A stretch of 64,000 nucleotides of DNA, taken from Planktothrix sp. PCC 11201 (GTDB lineage: Bacteria; Cyanobacteriota; Cyanobacteriia; Cyanobacteriales; Microcoleaceae). The translations under genes were made by a program, and so were the position numbers. The DNA lies in NCBI RefSeq assembly GCF_900009135.1, contig NZ_LT797688.1, positions 507,169-571,168 of the forward strand. Reading direction: 5' to 3'. The first letter of the stretch is position 1; each line of letters starts with the position of its first letter. The notes beneath the pieces were generated by a model, which was not told the DNA's origin, did not search any database, and saw only the letters and a program-made list of their open reading frames with translations. Below are positions 37,118-46,643 of this stretch, piece after piece.

Positions 37118-38116
37118 ATGGCTTATCAACATCGTTTGGCGACTTTGGAAGATGTGGATGCGATCGCACCTTTAATGTTAGCTTTCGCAGAAGAACGTTC
37201 TAGTATTGATCCGTCATTAACTCTGAAAAAGGATTATGATTTTCGTCAATATATCACCTATCAATTGCAAAAATCCAACTGTTTTTGTTTGGTTTTAGAA
37301 GATCAAAAATCTAATTTTATTGTGGGGTTTTTCTTCTTTTTTGCTTATGATGAAGCCCCACCCCCACAATTACCAGAAAATTTGCGTCATCAATATGAAC
37401 AAGAAAGCCCATTTTTATCTCGACGTGTTGCTTCGGCGTTAGGTTTATATGTACAGCAACAACATCGCAATGCGGAAGCGATTCAACAATTAATTTTAGC
37501 AGGCATTGGGTATGTTGATCAATTAAAAGTCAGTGACATTGATGTACTAATTTCGGCGGAACAAAAGGGGATTCAATCATTATTAGAACGTTTGGGTTTT
37601 ACCAAATCTGCCGTGCAGTATACTCGTCATTATGACATTTCATCGGATGCAGAATTACCTTCTTTACATCCTGCCCATCCTGAGCTATTAGATTTAGAAT
37701 TACCCGAACCAAGTGCGATTCCTTTACGCAACCCAGAAACGAATGAATTAGTTAGAAATGATCGGGGAGAACCTGTATTTTTATTCCCTTTACGAGATGA
37801 AAAAGGTCAACTAGTTAAAACCAGTAATCAACAACCAATTTATCCTATCCCTTTACGCGAACCAAAAAACAATGAGTGGGTGTTTGATCGGGTCGGTCAA
37901 TTAATCGTTTCTCCAGTTTTATTGGATGAACAAGGTGAAGTTTTTGAGTATCAAGGTATTCCCCAATTTTATCAACCTGCGTATCAATTTATTAATGGGA
38001 GTTTGTCTTTACAACAGGATGAAAATGGTTATTATATATTCTCTGATGTTGAACGGGATCAACAAGGCAATATTGTCAGAACTCCTGAAGGATTTCCTGT
38101 GTTTAAATTAAGATAA
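37118..38116 (+). CDS. GNAT-family acetyltransferase with C-terminal beta-repeat extension
   Basis: About 332 residues from ATG 37118 (a TTG two codons upstream is less likely). Residues ~1-175 have a GNAT-like layout: MAYQHRLATLEDVDAIAPLM, a core strand with FFFFFAYDEAPPP, RRVASALGLYVQQQHRNAEA at the acetyl-CoA loop and LLERLGFTKSAVQYTRHY. The acetyl-CoA loop is degenerate (no clear RxxGxG/A). The remaining ~150 residues are short repeats built on PLRNPETNELVRNDRGEPVF and related units, probably beta hairpins. It is the first gene of a tight operon (19 bases to the M50 gene), so it may act on or with the peptidase or the small PEP-CTERM protein. Confidence 0.65.
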   Translation: MAYQHRLATLEDVDAIAPLMLAFAEERSSIDPSLTLKKDYDFRQYITYQLQKSNCFCLVLEDQKSNFIVGFFFFFAYDEAPPPQLPENLRHQYEQESPFLSRRVASALGLYVQQQHRNAEAIQQLILAGIGYVDQLKVSDIDVLISAEQKGIQSLLERLGFTKSAVQYTRHYDISSDAELPSLHPAHPELLDLELPEPSAIPLRNPETNELVRNDRGEPVFLFPLRDEKGQLVKTSNQQPIYPIPLREPKNNEWVFDRVGQLIVSPVLLDEQGEVFEYQGIPQFYQPAYQFINGSLSLQQDENGYYIFSDVERDQQGNIVRTPEGFPVFKLR

Positions 38117-38135
38117 GAGAATAGGGATTAGAAAT

Positions 38136-39212
38136 ATGCAGTTAAAATCAGAGGTAAATTGGATTAAACATCCTGATGGATACTGGATTTTAAGAAATCC
38201 TCAATTCGTCACATTTTTACAAGTTGATGAACTCGATAAACGTATTATTTCCCAACTGGGTCAAACCAGTATTCAGCAGATTATTGCTGAATATAAAGTG
38301 TCTTTAGAAGATATCCAAGAGTTGCTAAAAATGTTAGCAGCAACGGGAATGTTAGAAGGAACTCAACCCCCGGCTAAAAAATTTAAGTTAAGTCAAATTC
38401 TTTACTTCAAAGTTCCTTTGTTTAAACCGGATCGCTGGTTAACCCAAATAGTTCATAAGTTTAAATGGGTTTGGACAGAACAATTTGCAATTATCCTGGC
38501 TGTTTTCTTCATTCAAACTATTATTATCTGGTTCTTGTTTTCTCATCGATTAATTCTCACCCATGACCAAGTTTGGGGAAGTTTTACCCAGGGAAATTGG
38601 GCACCTATTTTCAAACTGTTGGGATTCAGTTTGTTGGTGATTTTATTCCATGAGTTGGGTCATGCTTTGACCTTAAAACATTATGGGGGAATTGTGCCAG
38701 ATATCGGGTTATTGTGTATGGGTTTTATTCCTGGATTTTATACCAATACTACTGACCAATATTGTTTAATTTCTCGGCGAAAACGGGTTTTAGTGGTGGC
38801 GGCTGGGATAATTATGCAGTTAATAATTTGGGCGATCGCTTTTTGGCTATTTCTATTTGCACCTGTTAATAGTGAACTCAAACAAAATAGTTATCTGTTA
38901 ATGACGGCTGCTTTATTAACTGTGATTTTAAATCTCAATCCCCTGAACAAATTTGATGGGTATTACTTGTTAGTGGCTTGGACTGGTATTAATAATTTAA
39001 GGGCGCGATCCTTAGAGTTTTATCAACAACTTCTTCGCCTGGAACACAGTTCGGAATCACCTGCTAACCAAATTACGTTATTTTTTTATACCCCTTTAAG
39101 TTTGGTTTATACCTTTTGGATATTGGATTATTTAGTTTCAACTTTAAGATTATGGTTGAGTGAAAATTCATCCCTAATCTTTGATTTTTACTCAGGAATT
39201 TTATTTCATTAA
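38136..39212 (+). CDS. M50-type membrane zinc metalloprotease with PqqD-like N-terminal domain
   Basis: A 358-residue protein. Residues ~1-80 (GYWILRNPQFVTFLQVDELD, then IIAEYKVSLEDIQELLKMLA) look like a PqqD-like winged-helix domain, the type used in RiPP systems to bind leader peptides. After residue ~110 there are about five transmembrane segments. The zinc site is HELGHALTLKHYGG (~172) with a downstream NPLNKFDGYYLL, the third-ligand motif of site-2 proteases and the YydH-like group. Intramembrane cleavage of a peptide or protein is inferred; the substrate may be the small PEP-CTERM protein encoded 23 bases downstream, or a leader peptide elsewhere. Confidence 0.75.
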   Translation: MQLKSEVNWIKHPDGYWILRNPQFVTFLQVDELDKRIISQLGQTSIQQIIAEYKVSLEDIQELLKMLAATGMLEGTQPPAKKFKLSQILYFKVPLFKPDRWLTQIVHKFKWVWTEQFAIILAVFFIQTIIIWFLFSHRLILTHDQVWGSFTQGNWAPIFKLLGFSLLVILFHELGHALTLKHYGGIVPDIGLLCMGFIPGFYTNTTDQYCLISRRKRVLVVAAGIIMQLIIWAIAFWLFLFAPVNSELKQNSYLLMTAALLTVILNLNPLNKFDGYYLLVAWTGINNLRARSLEFYQQLLRLEHSSESPANQITLFFYTPLSLVYTFWILDYLVSTLRLWLSENSSLIFDFYSGILFH

Positions 39213-39235
39213 TTTAACCGAGGAGACGGAACACC

Positions 39236-39592
39236 ATGAAAATAAATCGCATTGTTAGATTAGGAATTGCTTGTTTAACACTCAGTCTTGCTAGTTTTTC
39301 CTCTAGCACAATTCCTGTGCAAGCTCAAACTCTAGCAACCTCTCAAACTAGCTCTAATATTAATACTAACTCTCCAGAAATAATGGCTCTGAGCAGCCCG
39401 ACTCAACAACCCAGTTATAACCTTTCTCAATATTTGAATCAACTGGCTAATTCCTGTAATCAAAATTCATATTTGCCGGGTTCATCTCCAAACCAAAATT
39501 CTGTTTCAACACCTGAACCCGCTACAATGGCTGGTTTAGCATTGATAGTTGTGTTCGGACTGGGTTTACGGAGAAGACAGAAACAATATTAA
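39236..39592 (+). CDS. Small PEP-CTERM protein
   Basis: A 118-residue secreted protein. It starts with a signal peptide (RLGIACLTLSLASFSSS, cleavage near PVQAQ), has a Ser/Thr/Asn/Gln-rich middle of only ~60 residues with two Cys-free stretches and one Cys (ANSCNQNSYLPG), and ends with the sorting signal STPEPATMAGLALIVVFGLG followed by LRRRQKQY. PEP-CTERM proteins are cleaved by exosortase and released to the envelope or matrix. Last gene of the GNAT-M50 operon, with a GAGGAG RBS. Confidence 0.88.
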   Translation: MKINRIVRLGIACLTLSLASFSSSTIPVQAQTLATSQTSSNINTNSPEIMALSSPTQQPSYNLSQYLNQLANSCNQNSYLPGSSPNQNSVSTPEPATMAGLALIVVFGLGLRRRQKQY

Positions 39593-39617
39593 ATTGAGGA
39601 GACTTGATTTAATTAGA

Positions 39618-39669
39618 GGAAAAACTTCTGATCTGGAATTAAATAACTAACAAGATCAGAAGTTTTTCC
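39618..39669 (+). terminator. Bidirectional intrinsic terminator
   Basis: GGAAAAACTTCTGATC and its exact reverse complement GATCAGAAGTTTTTCC form a 16-bp stem with a 20-base loop, ending in TTTTT. It closes the GNAT-M50-PEP-CTERM operon and separates it from the acetyltransferase gene at 39716. Confidence 0.85.
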
Positions 39670-39715
39670 ATGCCCTATAATAGAATAGAAGGTTAGTTAG
39701 AAGATGTTCGTTTAA

Positions 39716-40312
39716 ATGGGGAAACAGTATTTAAAATTACAACTCTTAACGGTTGATCAACTTTCTGCTGTTGTGGAACTCGATCAACGGTGTTTAGGGG
39801 GACTTTGGACAAAAGACGGATATCAAAGGGAAATAGAGAGTCCCAATAGTGATTTAATCATCTGGAAACGGGAAGGAAAAACCGGGGATCAAGAACCTAA
39901 AAAAGAAGAATTCCAACTCCCTCAAATAGAATTAACTGATGTTGAGAGTTCGAGTGATCAACTAATTGGAATTGGTTGTTTGTGGGCAATCTTAGAAGAA
40001 GCCCATATTACGATTTTAGCGATTGATCCAGAATATCAAGGAAAAGGGTTAGGTCAGGCGTTATTATTTCAATTATTAGTATCGGCTTGGAAACGTAAAC
40101 TAGAACGAGCTACCCTAGAGGTGAAAGTTTCTAATCAACCTGCGATTAATTTATATAAGAAATTTGGGTTCAAAGAAGCAGGATGTCGTAAAGGATATTA
40201 TCAAGATACCGGAGAAGATGCGTTAATTCTGTGGCGCGGTGATCTCCATCATCCCCATTTTCCCAACACTCTCCATCATTGGTATCAAGAGATTTGTTTA
40301 AAATTGAATTAA
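39716..40312 (+). CDS. rimI: RimI-like GNAT N-acetyltransferase
   Basis: A 198-residue acetyltransferase. The acetyl-CoA site is ITILAIDPEYQGKGLGQALL (QGKGLG loop), followed by RATLEVKVSNQPAINLYKKF and GFKEAGCRKGYYQDTGEDAL, which match RimI, the enzyme acetylating the N-terminal Ala of ribosomal protein S18. An insert of ~35 residues after WKREG (acidic, KTGDQEPKKEEFQ) is longer than in proteobacterial RimI, as is common in cyanobacteria. It ends one base from the convergent CpcT/CpeT-like gene. Confidence 0.8.
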   Translation: MGKQYLKLQLLTVDQLSAVVELDQRCLGGLWTKDGYQREIESPNSDLIIWKREGKTGDQEPKKEEFQLPQIELTDVESSSDQLIGIGCLWAILEEAHITILAIDPEYQGKGLGQALLFQLLVSAWKRKLERATLEVKVSNQPAINLYKKFGFKEAGCRKGYYQDTGEDALILWRGDLHHPHFPNTLHHWYQEICLKLN

Positions 40313-40313
40313 T

Positions 40314-40976
40314 TTAATGTTGAGATTTAACCTCTATTTTCTGATATTGATATGGACGATTTTTTGCCCCCCAAACCCCTTTACCTTGAGCATCAAAGCC
40401 TCGATCTTGAGTTTCCATCCCATTTTGATCTAACTTAATCGTATTCGTAACTTTAACCGCTCCTTTAAAATTAGTGACACAGCCTCCGGGTTGAGTTTCA
40501 CCAATATATTGATTTCCCACAGGTTTCAAAAATACACTGCACTTTACATTCTCTATTTCTTGATCACTGATCACCCGGTCTGATAGAGGTTTCTTGCATA
40601 AATCTATCCATTTTTTAGGATTAATAGGTTTAAAACTAATAGACTCAATCCTATTTTTATCAATACTGGGAATAATTTCCAAAAATCTCTGACGATAGGG
40701 TTTTGATAAATTGCGAGTTAAAGCTTGTTCTTGATACAGAAAAATCCCTTGAGATTGTTGAACAGAAAGGTCTGTATTGTTTAACTTTACCTCACAAGTT
40801 GTCATCCGAACACTGGGCGCACCAGGAATTGCTTTAGCCTGGGCTGAAGTCTCCATTATACCCGTCAAATAGGATGTGACCTGCTGAACATGACCCGCCA
40901 TCGGATCAGGTTGAGTCCCACATCCACTTAAAATAACCAGAACCCCTAAAATAGAAACAGGAGATAGTTTGATCAT
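40314..40976 (-). CDS. CpcT/CpeT-family lipoprotein
   Basis: About 220 residues starting at ATG 40976 (a TTG at 40988 precedes it). The N-terminus MIKLSPVSILGVLVILSGCG is a lipoprotein signal with Cys in a lipobox. The body matches the CpcT/CpeT (DUF1001) fold: IFLYQEQALTRNLSKPYRQR, SISFKPINPKKWIDLC, CSVFLKPVGNQYIGETQPGG and DRGFDAQGKGVWG. True CpcT/CpeT are cytoplasmic phycobilin lyases; a lipid-anchored version outside the cytoplasm is unlikely to attach bilins to phycocyanin, so this is probably a structural paralogue that binds another ligand. Function unknown. Confidence 0.78.
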   Translation of the reverse strand: MIKLSPVSILGVLVILSGCGTQPDPMAGHVQQVTSYLTGIMETSAQAKAIPGAPSVRMTTCEVKLNNTDLSVQQSQGIFLYQEQALTRNLSKPYRQRFLEIIPSIDKNRIESISFKPINPKKWIDLCKKPLSDRVISDQEIENVKCSVFLKPVGNQYIGETQPGGCVTNFKGAVKVTNTIKLDQNGMETQDRGFDAQGKGVWGAKNRPYQYQKIEVKSQH

Positions 40977-41049
40977 GAGAATATCCAAAAGGTCGTAAGC
41001 CCTTGGGGGCTTCTCAACATTGTATTAACATAACCTGTAAATTATTATT

Positions 41050-42009
41050 ATGCCAACTTACACCGGAATTTCTAGCGAAGCCTTTCGTCATCCCCTAGAT
41101 AAAGAAGCAGAAGTTGCTTTAAGAAGTGTTCCAGGCTTTGATTTAATCGCGAGTAAATTTGTCGAATTTATCTACGAACGTCCTCAATATGTTTACTTAA
41201 TGGGAAATGCTTTGCAAGTAGGGCCTAGACAATATGCTAGTATTTATCATGTTTTTCGGGAATGTGTGCGAGATTTAGATATTTTTCCCGAACCGGGTTT
41301 ATTTGTCTCTCAAAATCCCCAAGTTAATAGTTATGCCTTGGGACAGGAACACCCCTATATTATTTTGAATACGGGTCTTTTAGACTTAGTAGATGAAGCC
41401 GAACTAAGAGTCGTTTTAGCCCATGAATTAGGACATATAAAATGTGGTCATCCGATTTTAAATCAGATGTCAATTTGGGCGATGGGTGTGGCTTCAATGA
41501 TTGGGGAATTAACTTTTGGGTTAGGAAATTTAGTCAATAGTGGCTTAATTTATGCCTTCTATGAATGGCGAAGAAAAGCCGAATTATCGGCAGACCGGGC
41601 GGCATTATTAGTAACGGATGATCTCAAATCTGTGATGAAATCCATGATGCAATTAGCGGGAGTGAGTACGAAATATGCCCATGAATGTAGTTTAGATGAA
41701 TTTATCCGTCAATCCGAACAATATCGCGATTTAGATCAAGATGGTTTAAATCAAGTTTATAAGTTTTTATTTTATAATGGCGGTCAAGGCATGATGTCAA
41801 GTCATCCCTTTCCCGTGGAACGAATTCAATATTTAAAAGAGTGGAATGATTCAGTTGAATATGGTGAAATTCGTTCCGGTCATTATCAACAAGCCACCGC
41901 AGAAGGTTCGGTTAACGTAAAAGCCGAAAAATCTCAGGATGAAGTCGAAGATTTACGCCGACAAATTGAGGAATTACAAAATCAAATTAATCGAATTAAG
42001 TTTAAATAA
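41050..42009 (+). CDS. M48-family zinc metallopeptidase
   Basis: A 319-residue protein with the zinc motif [15 protein letters not shown] (~128) and the downstream Glu ligand region [17 protein letters not shown] (~178). The segment [21 protein letters not shown] is hydrophobic and may associate with a membrane. Residues ~285-319 are a short coiled coil ([18 protein letters not shown]). This is the cyanobacterial soluble M48 type rather than HtpX. It probably takes part in protein quality control. It overlaps the parA gene tail to tail by eight bases. Confidence 0.85.
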   Translation: MPTYTGISSEAFRHPLDKEAEVALRSVPGFDLIASKFVEFIYERPQYVYLMGNALQVGPRQYASIYHVFRECVRDLDIFPEPGLFVSQNPQVNSYALGQEHPYIILNTGLLDLVDEAELRVVLAHELGHIKCGHPILNQMSIWAMGVASMIGELTFGLGNLVNSGLIYAFYEWRRKAELSADRAALLVTDDLKSVMKSMMQLAGVSTKYAHECSLDEFIRQSEQYRDLDQDGLNQVYKFLFYNGGQGMMSSHPFPVERIQYLKEWNDSVEYGEIRSGHYQQATAEGSVNVKAEKSQDEVEDLRRQIEELQNQINRIKFK

Positions 42010-42649
42010 TTTTGTTTTCCGTTAAACTCCGCAATAATTCCACCGCTACCCGTCGATAATCCGAAGCGGCTTCCCTGGAATTATGACTTTTTGCCTGAAT
42101 AATTGGCACCCCTTCCAGGGGACAACGTTCATGGGCTTTATAGGCGCGAATAATGTTTTTAAATACCGGAATCCCCGCTTCTTGTAGGGATTTTTGGGCA
42201 TCAAAAGCATCCCCTAAACTACGGGGGTCAACTTTAGTCATCAAGACCCGATGGGGAACCTTTGACGGGGTAATCGCTGATCTCACGGTTTCAATTAAAG
42301 CGACTAAATCCATGGGTGCGGCTTGGGTCGGTAACACCAAATAATCAGCCACCTGCACTACGGCTAATAACGCATCGGATTTTAACGCTGGAGGCGTATC
42401 CACCACTACCAATTCATAGTCCTGTACCTGCTGCAATCGAGACAGTAAACTCGGGTCAGTCTCCGAAGAATGCTCAAAGGGCATTTCTCCCCCGTGACCC
42501 TGTTCAGCCCACCAACAGGCGGAACCCTGGGGGTCTGTATCGACTAAAAGGGTGCTAAAGTTGTGGGCGAGAATAGCAGCCAGGTTAATGGCGGTTGTGG
42601 TTTTACCCACTCCCCCTTTTCCATTGGCGATCGCAAGAATTTTGGCCAT
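42002..42649 (-). CDS. Orphan ParA-family ATPase
   Basis: About 215 residues from ATG 42649 ([18 protein letters not shown]); a GTG at 42673 would add eight residues of no family value. The deviant Walker [15 protein letters not shown], the Walker A' [20 protein letters not shown] and Walker [16 protein letters not shown] are clear. The lysine of the deviant Walker A is kept, so dimerisation on DNA is expected. No parB or parS is visible nearby, so it probably positions a cargo other than the chromosome, as McdA-type proteins do for carboxysomes; the cargo is unknown. Confidence 0.85.
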   Translation of the reverse strand: MAKILAIANGKGGVGKTTTAINLAAILAHNFSTLLVDTDPQGSACWWAEQGHGGEMPFEHSSETDPSLLSRLQQVQDYELVVVDTPPALKSDALLAVVQVADYLVLPTQAAPMDLVALIETVRSAITPSKVPHRVLMTKVDPRSLGDAFDAQKSLQEAGIPVFKNIIRAYKAHERCPLEGVPIIQAKSHNSREAASDYRRVAVELLRSLTENKII

Positions 42650-42787
42650 AGTTATAGATCCGGTGGCAAGCACATTTCAGTTTAACGGATCAAGAGACAG
42701 CCTTGACCGTTAATTATTAACTGAAAAAGAGTTAATCTAAACCCGTTATCCTTTAAGCTAAAAATCAATATAGCGGAATGTAAGACT

Positions 42788-44374
42788 ATGGATGCCACTA
42801 AACTCTGGCAACGCTACCAAGATTGGCTATACTACCATGACAGCTTAGGACTGTACTTGGATATTAGTCGGATGCGATTTGACGATGATTTTGTTGCATC
42901 CTTATTGCCCAAGTTTGATCAGGCTTTCAAAGCCATGGATGCCTTAGAAAAAGGGGCGATCGCCAACCCCGATGAAAACCGGATGGTCGGCCATTATTGG
43001 TTGCGCGACCCCGATCTTGCCCCCACCCAGGATCTCAAGCTAGAAATCGTTGAAACCCTAGAAAAAATAGAAACCTTTACAGCCAAGATTCATCAAGGGG
43101 AGATCAAACCGCCGAATGCAGCCCAATTCACTGATATTTTATCCATTGGCATTGGCGGATCGGCTTTGGGGCCTAAATTTGTGGCGGAAGCCCTAGCCCC
43201 AGATCACCCAGTCCTGAATATCCATTTTATTGATAACACTGACCCTAGAGGCATCGATCGGGTTTTGGCTAAACTTGGCGATCGCCTCAAGAGTACCCTA
43301 GTGTTGGTCATTTCTAAGTCCGGTGGCACTCCAGAACCGCGTAACGGCATGATTGAGGTACGAAATGTCTTTTCTGCTCAAAACCTGAACTTTGCCCAAC
43401 AAGCCGTAGCTGTTACGGGTGTCGGGAGCAAACTCGATCAACAAGCCCATGCTGAAGGCTGGTTAACCACCTTTCCTATGGCCGATTGGGTGGGGGGACG
43501 AACTTCTGAATTATCGGCCGTTGGGTTATTGCCTGCGGCCTTACAAGGCATTGATATTCGGGGAATGTTGGCTGGGGCGAAAGCCATGGATATCGCCACC
43601 CGCACACCGGAGGTAAAAACCAATCCGGCGGCATTATTAGCCTTGGCTTGGTATTATGCCGGAAATGGTAAGGGCGAAAAAGATATGGTAGTTTTGCCCT
43701 ATAAAGATAGTTTGCTGTTGTTTAGTCGTTATTTACAACAGTTAGTTATGGAATCTTTAGGGAAAGAAAAAGACCTTGATGGCAATATTGTCTATCAAGG
43801 AATTGCAGTTTATGGGAATAAAGGATCAACGGATCAACACGCCTACGTTCAACAATTACGCGACGGAGTTCCTAACTTTTTTGCCACCTTTATTGAAGTG
43901 TTGAAAGATCGATCTTCCCCTTCGATTGAAATTGAACCTGGGGTCACATCCGGGGATTATTTATCGGGATTTTTACTCGGAACTCGGCAAGCATTGTATG
44001 AAAATCAGCGGGATTCGATTACTATTACGGTTCCCGAAGTTAACCCCACAATTGTCGGGGCGTTAATTGCTTTGTACGATCGGGCGGTGGGTTTATATGC
44101 GTCTTTAGTAAATATTAACGCTTACCATCAACCGGGTGTTGAAGCAGGGAAAAAAGCAGCCGCAGAGGTTCTGGACTTACAACATAAAATTATTCAAGTT
44201 CTGCAAAACTCAGGTCAACCCCTATCTTTGGAAACCCTCGCCCAACAAGCGGGAGTCCCCGATCAAATTGAAGCCATTTATAAAATTCTGCGACATTTAG
44301 CAACGAATAAACGCGGGGTATTATTAGCAGGAAATCCAGGAAAACCAGCATCCTTAATGGCAAGTTATCAATAA
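42788..44374 (+). CDS. pgi: Glucose-6-phosphate isomerase
   Basis: A 528-residue enzyme interconverting glucose 6-phosphate and fructose 6-phosphate in the cytoplasm. The SIS domains have [20 protein letters not shown] and [17 protein letters not shown], and the active-site segments [31 protein letters not shown] and [17 protein letters not shown]. The last ~70 residues ([20 protein letters not shown] onward) form a winged-helix-like tail usual in cyanobacterial Pgi. It has its own short upstream region with no shared operon partner. Confidence 0.96.
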   Translation: MDATKLWQRYQDWLYYHDSLGLYLDISRMRFDDDFVASLLPKFDQAFKAMDALEKGAIANPDENRMVGHYWLRDPDLAPTQDLKLEIVETLEKIETFTAKIHQGEIKPPNAAQFTDILSIGIGGSALGPKFVAEALAPDHPVLNIHFIDNTDPRGIDRVLAKLGDRLKSTLVLVISKSGGTPEPRNGMIEVRNVFSAQNLNFAQQAVAVTGVGSKLDQQAHAEGWLTTFPMADWVGGRTSELSAVGLLPAALQGIDIRGMLAGAKAMDIATRTPEVKTNPAALLALAWYYAGNGKGEKDMVVLPYKDSLLLFSRYLQQLVMESLGKEKDLDGNIVYQGIAVYGNKGSTDQHAYVQQLRDGVPNFFATFIEVLKDRSSPSIEIEPGVTSGDYLSGFLLGTRQALYENQRDSITITVPEVNPTIVGALIALYDRAVGLYASLVNINAYHQPGVEAGKKAAAEVLDLQHKIIQVLQNSGQPLSLETLAQQAGVPDQIEAIYKILRHLATNKRGVLLAGNPGKPASLMASYQ

Positions 44375-44457
44375 TTGAGTGTTGACAGTCAAATATTGAG
44401 GTGTTAGTTATTAACTGTTAATTATTAACTGTTAGCGATCAGAGATCTCGCACTGCT

Positions 44458-44520
44458 TACCTCCCCTGCCCCCCCTGCCCCCCCATCTCCCCTGCTCCCT
44501 GCTCCTCTGCCCCCCTATCC
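44458..44520 (+). repeat. C/T-rich low-complexity tract upstream of response regulator
   Basis: A ~60-base pyrimidine-rich tract of repeated CCCCTGC/CTCCCTGCTCC words, ending directly before the start codon at 44523. It leaves no purine-rich Shine-Dalgarno for the response regulator gene. This is a familiar dispersed tract in cyanobacterial intergenic DNA; preceding it at 44409-44436 are short direct repeats of GTTAATTATTAACTG. Confidence 0.7.
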
Positions 44521-44522
44521 CT

Positions 44523-45191
44523 ATGCCTCTAACAATTCTAGTTGTTGATGATGATTTAGGGACTCGCCTCTCGATTAGTGATTACTTGGACATTTCGGGC
44601 TATTCGGTAATTGCCGCGGAGAATGGTCGGGAGGCGCTGCGCCTGGTGGAGCAATATCAGCCCCACCTGATCGTGACAGATATTGGTATGCCTGAGATGG
44701 ATGGCTATGAACTGATCAAGCAAGTCCGCGCTCGTCCTGTTTTTCGTCTGCTTCCGGTGATTTTTTTAACCGCCCATACCAGTACCAAAGAACGAATTCG
44801 GGGGTATCAACTCGGATGTGATAATTATTTGCCCAAACCCTTCGAGTTAGAGGAGTTGGGGGTCGTGATCCGGGCTTTATTAGAGCGATCGCAATTAATT
44901 GAGTCGGAATGGCGAGTCCGTCTGGCGGATACGGTAAGTGATGTCTCCGATGGGGTTTTAGATCCCGTCGCGACCCAGTTGCAACCAACTTTCGAGATTA
45001 GTCTAACCCAACGAGAGTATCAAGTCCTAGAGTTGTTAGCTGAGGGACTCTCTAATATTGCCATTGGCGATCACTTACACCTGAGTCCCAGAACCGTTGA
45101 GAAATATGTCAGTAGTTTATTAAGAAAAACAGATAGTAATAATCGTACAGAGTTGATCCGATTTGCCCTAAAAAATAATTTGATTTCTTGA
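44523..45191 (+). CDS. NarL-type response regulator, Rre1/Ycf29-like
   Basis: A 222-residue protein. The receiver domain (1-125) has the acidic pair VVDDDLGTRLS, phospho-Asp in LIVTDIGMPEMDGYEL (~53), Thr in VIFLTAHTS and Lys in DNYLPKPFELEEL. A LuxR HTH occupies ~155-222 (LTQREYQVLELLAEGLSNIA, then LSPRTVEKYVSSLLRKT). The sequence style of the receiver (RIRGYQLGCDNYLPKPF) resembles Rre1/Ycf29, the partner of Hik2 conserved in cyanobacteria and some plastids; I give this orthology moderate weight. Its upstream low-complexity tract leaves no RBS. Confidence 0.8.
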   Translation: MPLTILVVDDDLGTRLSISDYLDISGYSVIAAENGREALRLVEQYQPHLIVTDIGMPEMDGYELIKQVRARPVFRLLPVIFLTAHTSTKERIRGYQLGCDNYLPKPFELEELGVVIRALLERSQLIESEWRVRLADTVSDVSDGVLDPVATQLQPTFEISLTQREYQVLELLAEGLSNIAIGDHLHLSPRTVEKYVSSLLRKTDSNNRTELIRFALKNNLIS

Positions 45192-45347
45192 TTTAGAGGG
45201 AATGGGGAATGGCCAATAATTTATTACAAAATATTAAGCTGTATTGCAAAGCGTCACAACTGAAGGGGGAAAAATGGTTTCCTGGTGAGGGTCTGTGATA
45301 CCATCACTCAAGAATAAAAAGACAAGATAGATATTGGGGGAAGACCT

Positions 45348-46571
45348 TTGACACTACGGGTTGCTGTTGTTGGTTCTGGCCCTGCGGGTGCTTCCGCGGC
45401 CGAAACGCTAGTTAAAGCAGGCATTGAAACCTACCTGTTTGAACGCAAGCTGGATAACGCCAAACCCTGTGGTGGGGCGATCCCGCTTTGTATGGTCAGT
45501 GAGTTTGACTTACCGGCTCACGTCATTGATCGGCGGGTGAGAAAAATGAAAATGATCTCTCCCTCAAACCGTGAGGTCGATATTTTCATTGAAAAAGAAG
45601 ACGAATATATTGGAATGTGCCGTCGGGAAATTCTCGATGGGTTTATGCGCGATCGCGCCGTCTCTTTAGGAGCAATTTTAATAAATGGTACTGTTCATCA
45701 ATTAAAAATTCCTCAAACTAATTCCGCCCCCTATGTGCTGCATTATCATGATCACAGCACGGCCGAGGATGGCGTAGGTACACCGAAAACCCTAGAGGTG
45801 GATGTAGTCATTGGGGCTGATGGGGCGAACTCCCGCATTGCTAAAGCCATTGATGCCGGGGATTATAATTATGCGATCGCTTTCCAAGAACGCATCCGCA
45901 TTCCCGAAGATAAAATGGCCTATTACGAAGATCGGGCGGAAATGTATGTCGGTAACGATGTTTCCCCCGACTTCTACGCTTGGGTATTCCCCAAATACGA
46001 CCATGTAGCCGTGGGAACGGGGACAATGAAACCCAACCAAGCCATGATCAAACAACTGCAAGCGGGAATTCGCGCCCGGGCTGCCCACCGGATCGAAGGC
46101 GGTAAAATTATTAAGGTGGAGGCTCACCCCATCCCCGAACATCCCCGTCCCCGTCGGGTGGTGGGACGAGTGGCTTTGGTGGGAGATGCCGCCGGGACAG
46201 TTACCAAGTCCTCGGGAGAGGGGATCTACTTCGCCGCCAAGTCGGGCCGGATGTGCGCCGAAACTATTGTGGAACGCAGCAATAGCGGTAAACGCATTCC
46301 GACAGAAGCGGATCTGAAGGACTATATTAGACTCTGGGATAAGAAATATGGCATTACTTATCTGGTGTTAGATATTTTGCAACGGGTATTCTATCGGACG
46401 GATGCGACCCGGGAAGCCTTTGTAGAAATGTGTTCGGATCGGGATGTGCAGAAGTTAACCTTTGATAGCTATTTGTACAAAACCGTTGTTCCGGCAAACC
46501 CTTTAATTCAGATGAAAATTACTGCAAAAACCCTGGCGAGTTTGTTACGCGGCAATGCGTTAGCACCTTAA
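45348..46571 (+). CDS. chlP: Geranylgeranyl diphosphate/geranylgeranyl-chlorophyll reductase
   Basis: A 407-residue flavoprotein that reduces the geranylgeranyl tail to phytyl for chlorophyll, tocopherol and phylloquinone. The FAD-binding motif is RVAVVGSGPAGASAAETLV at the very N-terminus, then ERKLDNAKPCGGAIP and VVIGADGANSRIAKAI, and GRVALVGDAAGTVTKSSGEG. The start is TTG 45348 with a GGGGGA RBS; no ATG lies close enough upstream of the FAD motif. Thylakoid-associated. Linked functionally to menD in this window since both serve phylloquinone. Confidence 0.95.
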   Translation: MTLRVAVVGSGPAGASAAETLVKAGIETYLFERKLDNAKPCGGAIPLCMVSEFDLPAHVIDRRVRKMKMISPSNREVDIFIEKEDEYIGMCRREILDGFMRDRAVSLGAILINGTVHQLKIPQTNSAPYVLHYHDHSTAEDGVGTPKTLEVDVVIGADGANSRIAKAIDAGDYNYAIAFQERIRIPEDKMAYYEDRAEMYVGNDVSPDFYAWVFPKYDHVAVGTGTMKPNQAMIKQLQAGIRARAAHRIEGGKIIKVEAHPIPEHPRPRRVVGRVALVGDAAGTVTKSSGEGIYFAAKSGRMCAETIVERSNSGKRIPTEADLKDYIRLWDKKYGITYLVLDILQRVFYRTDATREAFVEMCSDRDVQKLTFDSYLYKTVVPANPLIQMKITAKTLASLLRGNALAP

Positions 46572-46584
46572 TCAGTTATCAGTT

Positions 46585-46624
46585 ATCAGTGTAGAGACGT
46601 GCCATGGCACGTCTCTACACTGAT
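46585..46624. repeat. 40-bp perfect palindrome downstream of chlP
   Basis: ATCAGTGTAGAGACGTGCCA and its exact reverse complement are joined without a loop, centred between 46604 and 46605, and preceded by repeated TTATCAG words. It lies in the 72 bases between chlP and the kinase gene. Such long palindromes are dispersed repeats in cyanobacteria and would also form a strong hairpin in the transcript. Confidence 0.9.
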
Positions 46625-46643
46625 TATAAGGAGAAATTTAAGT

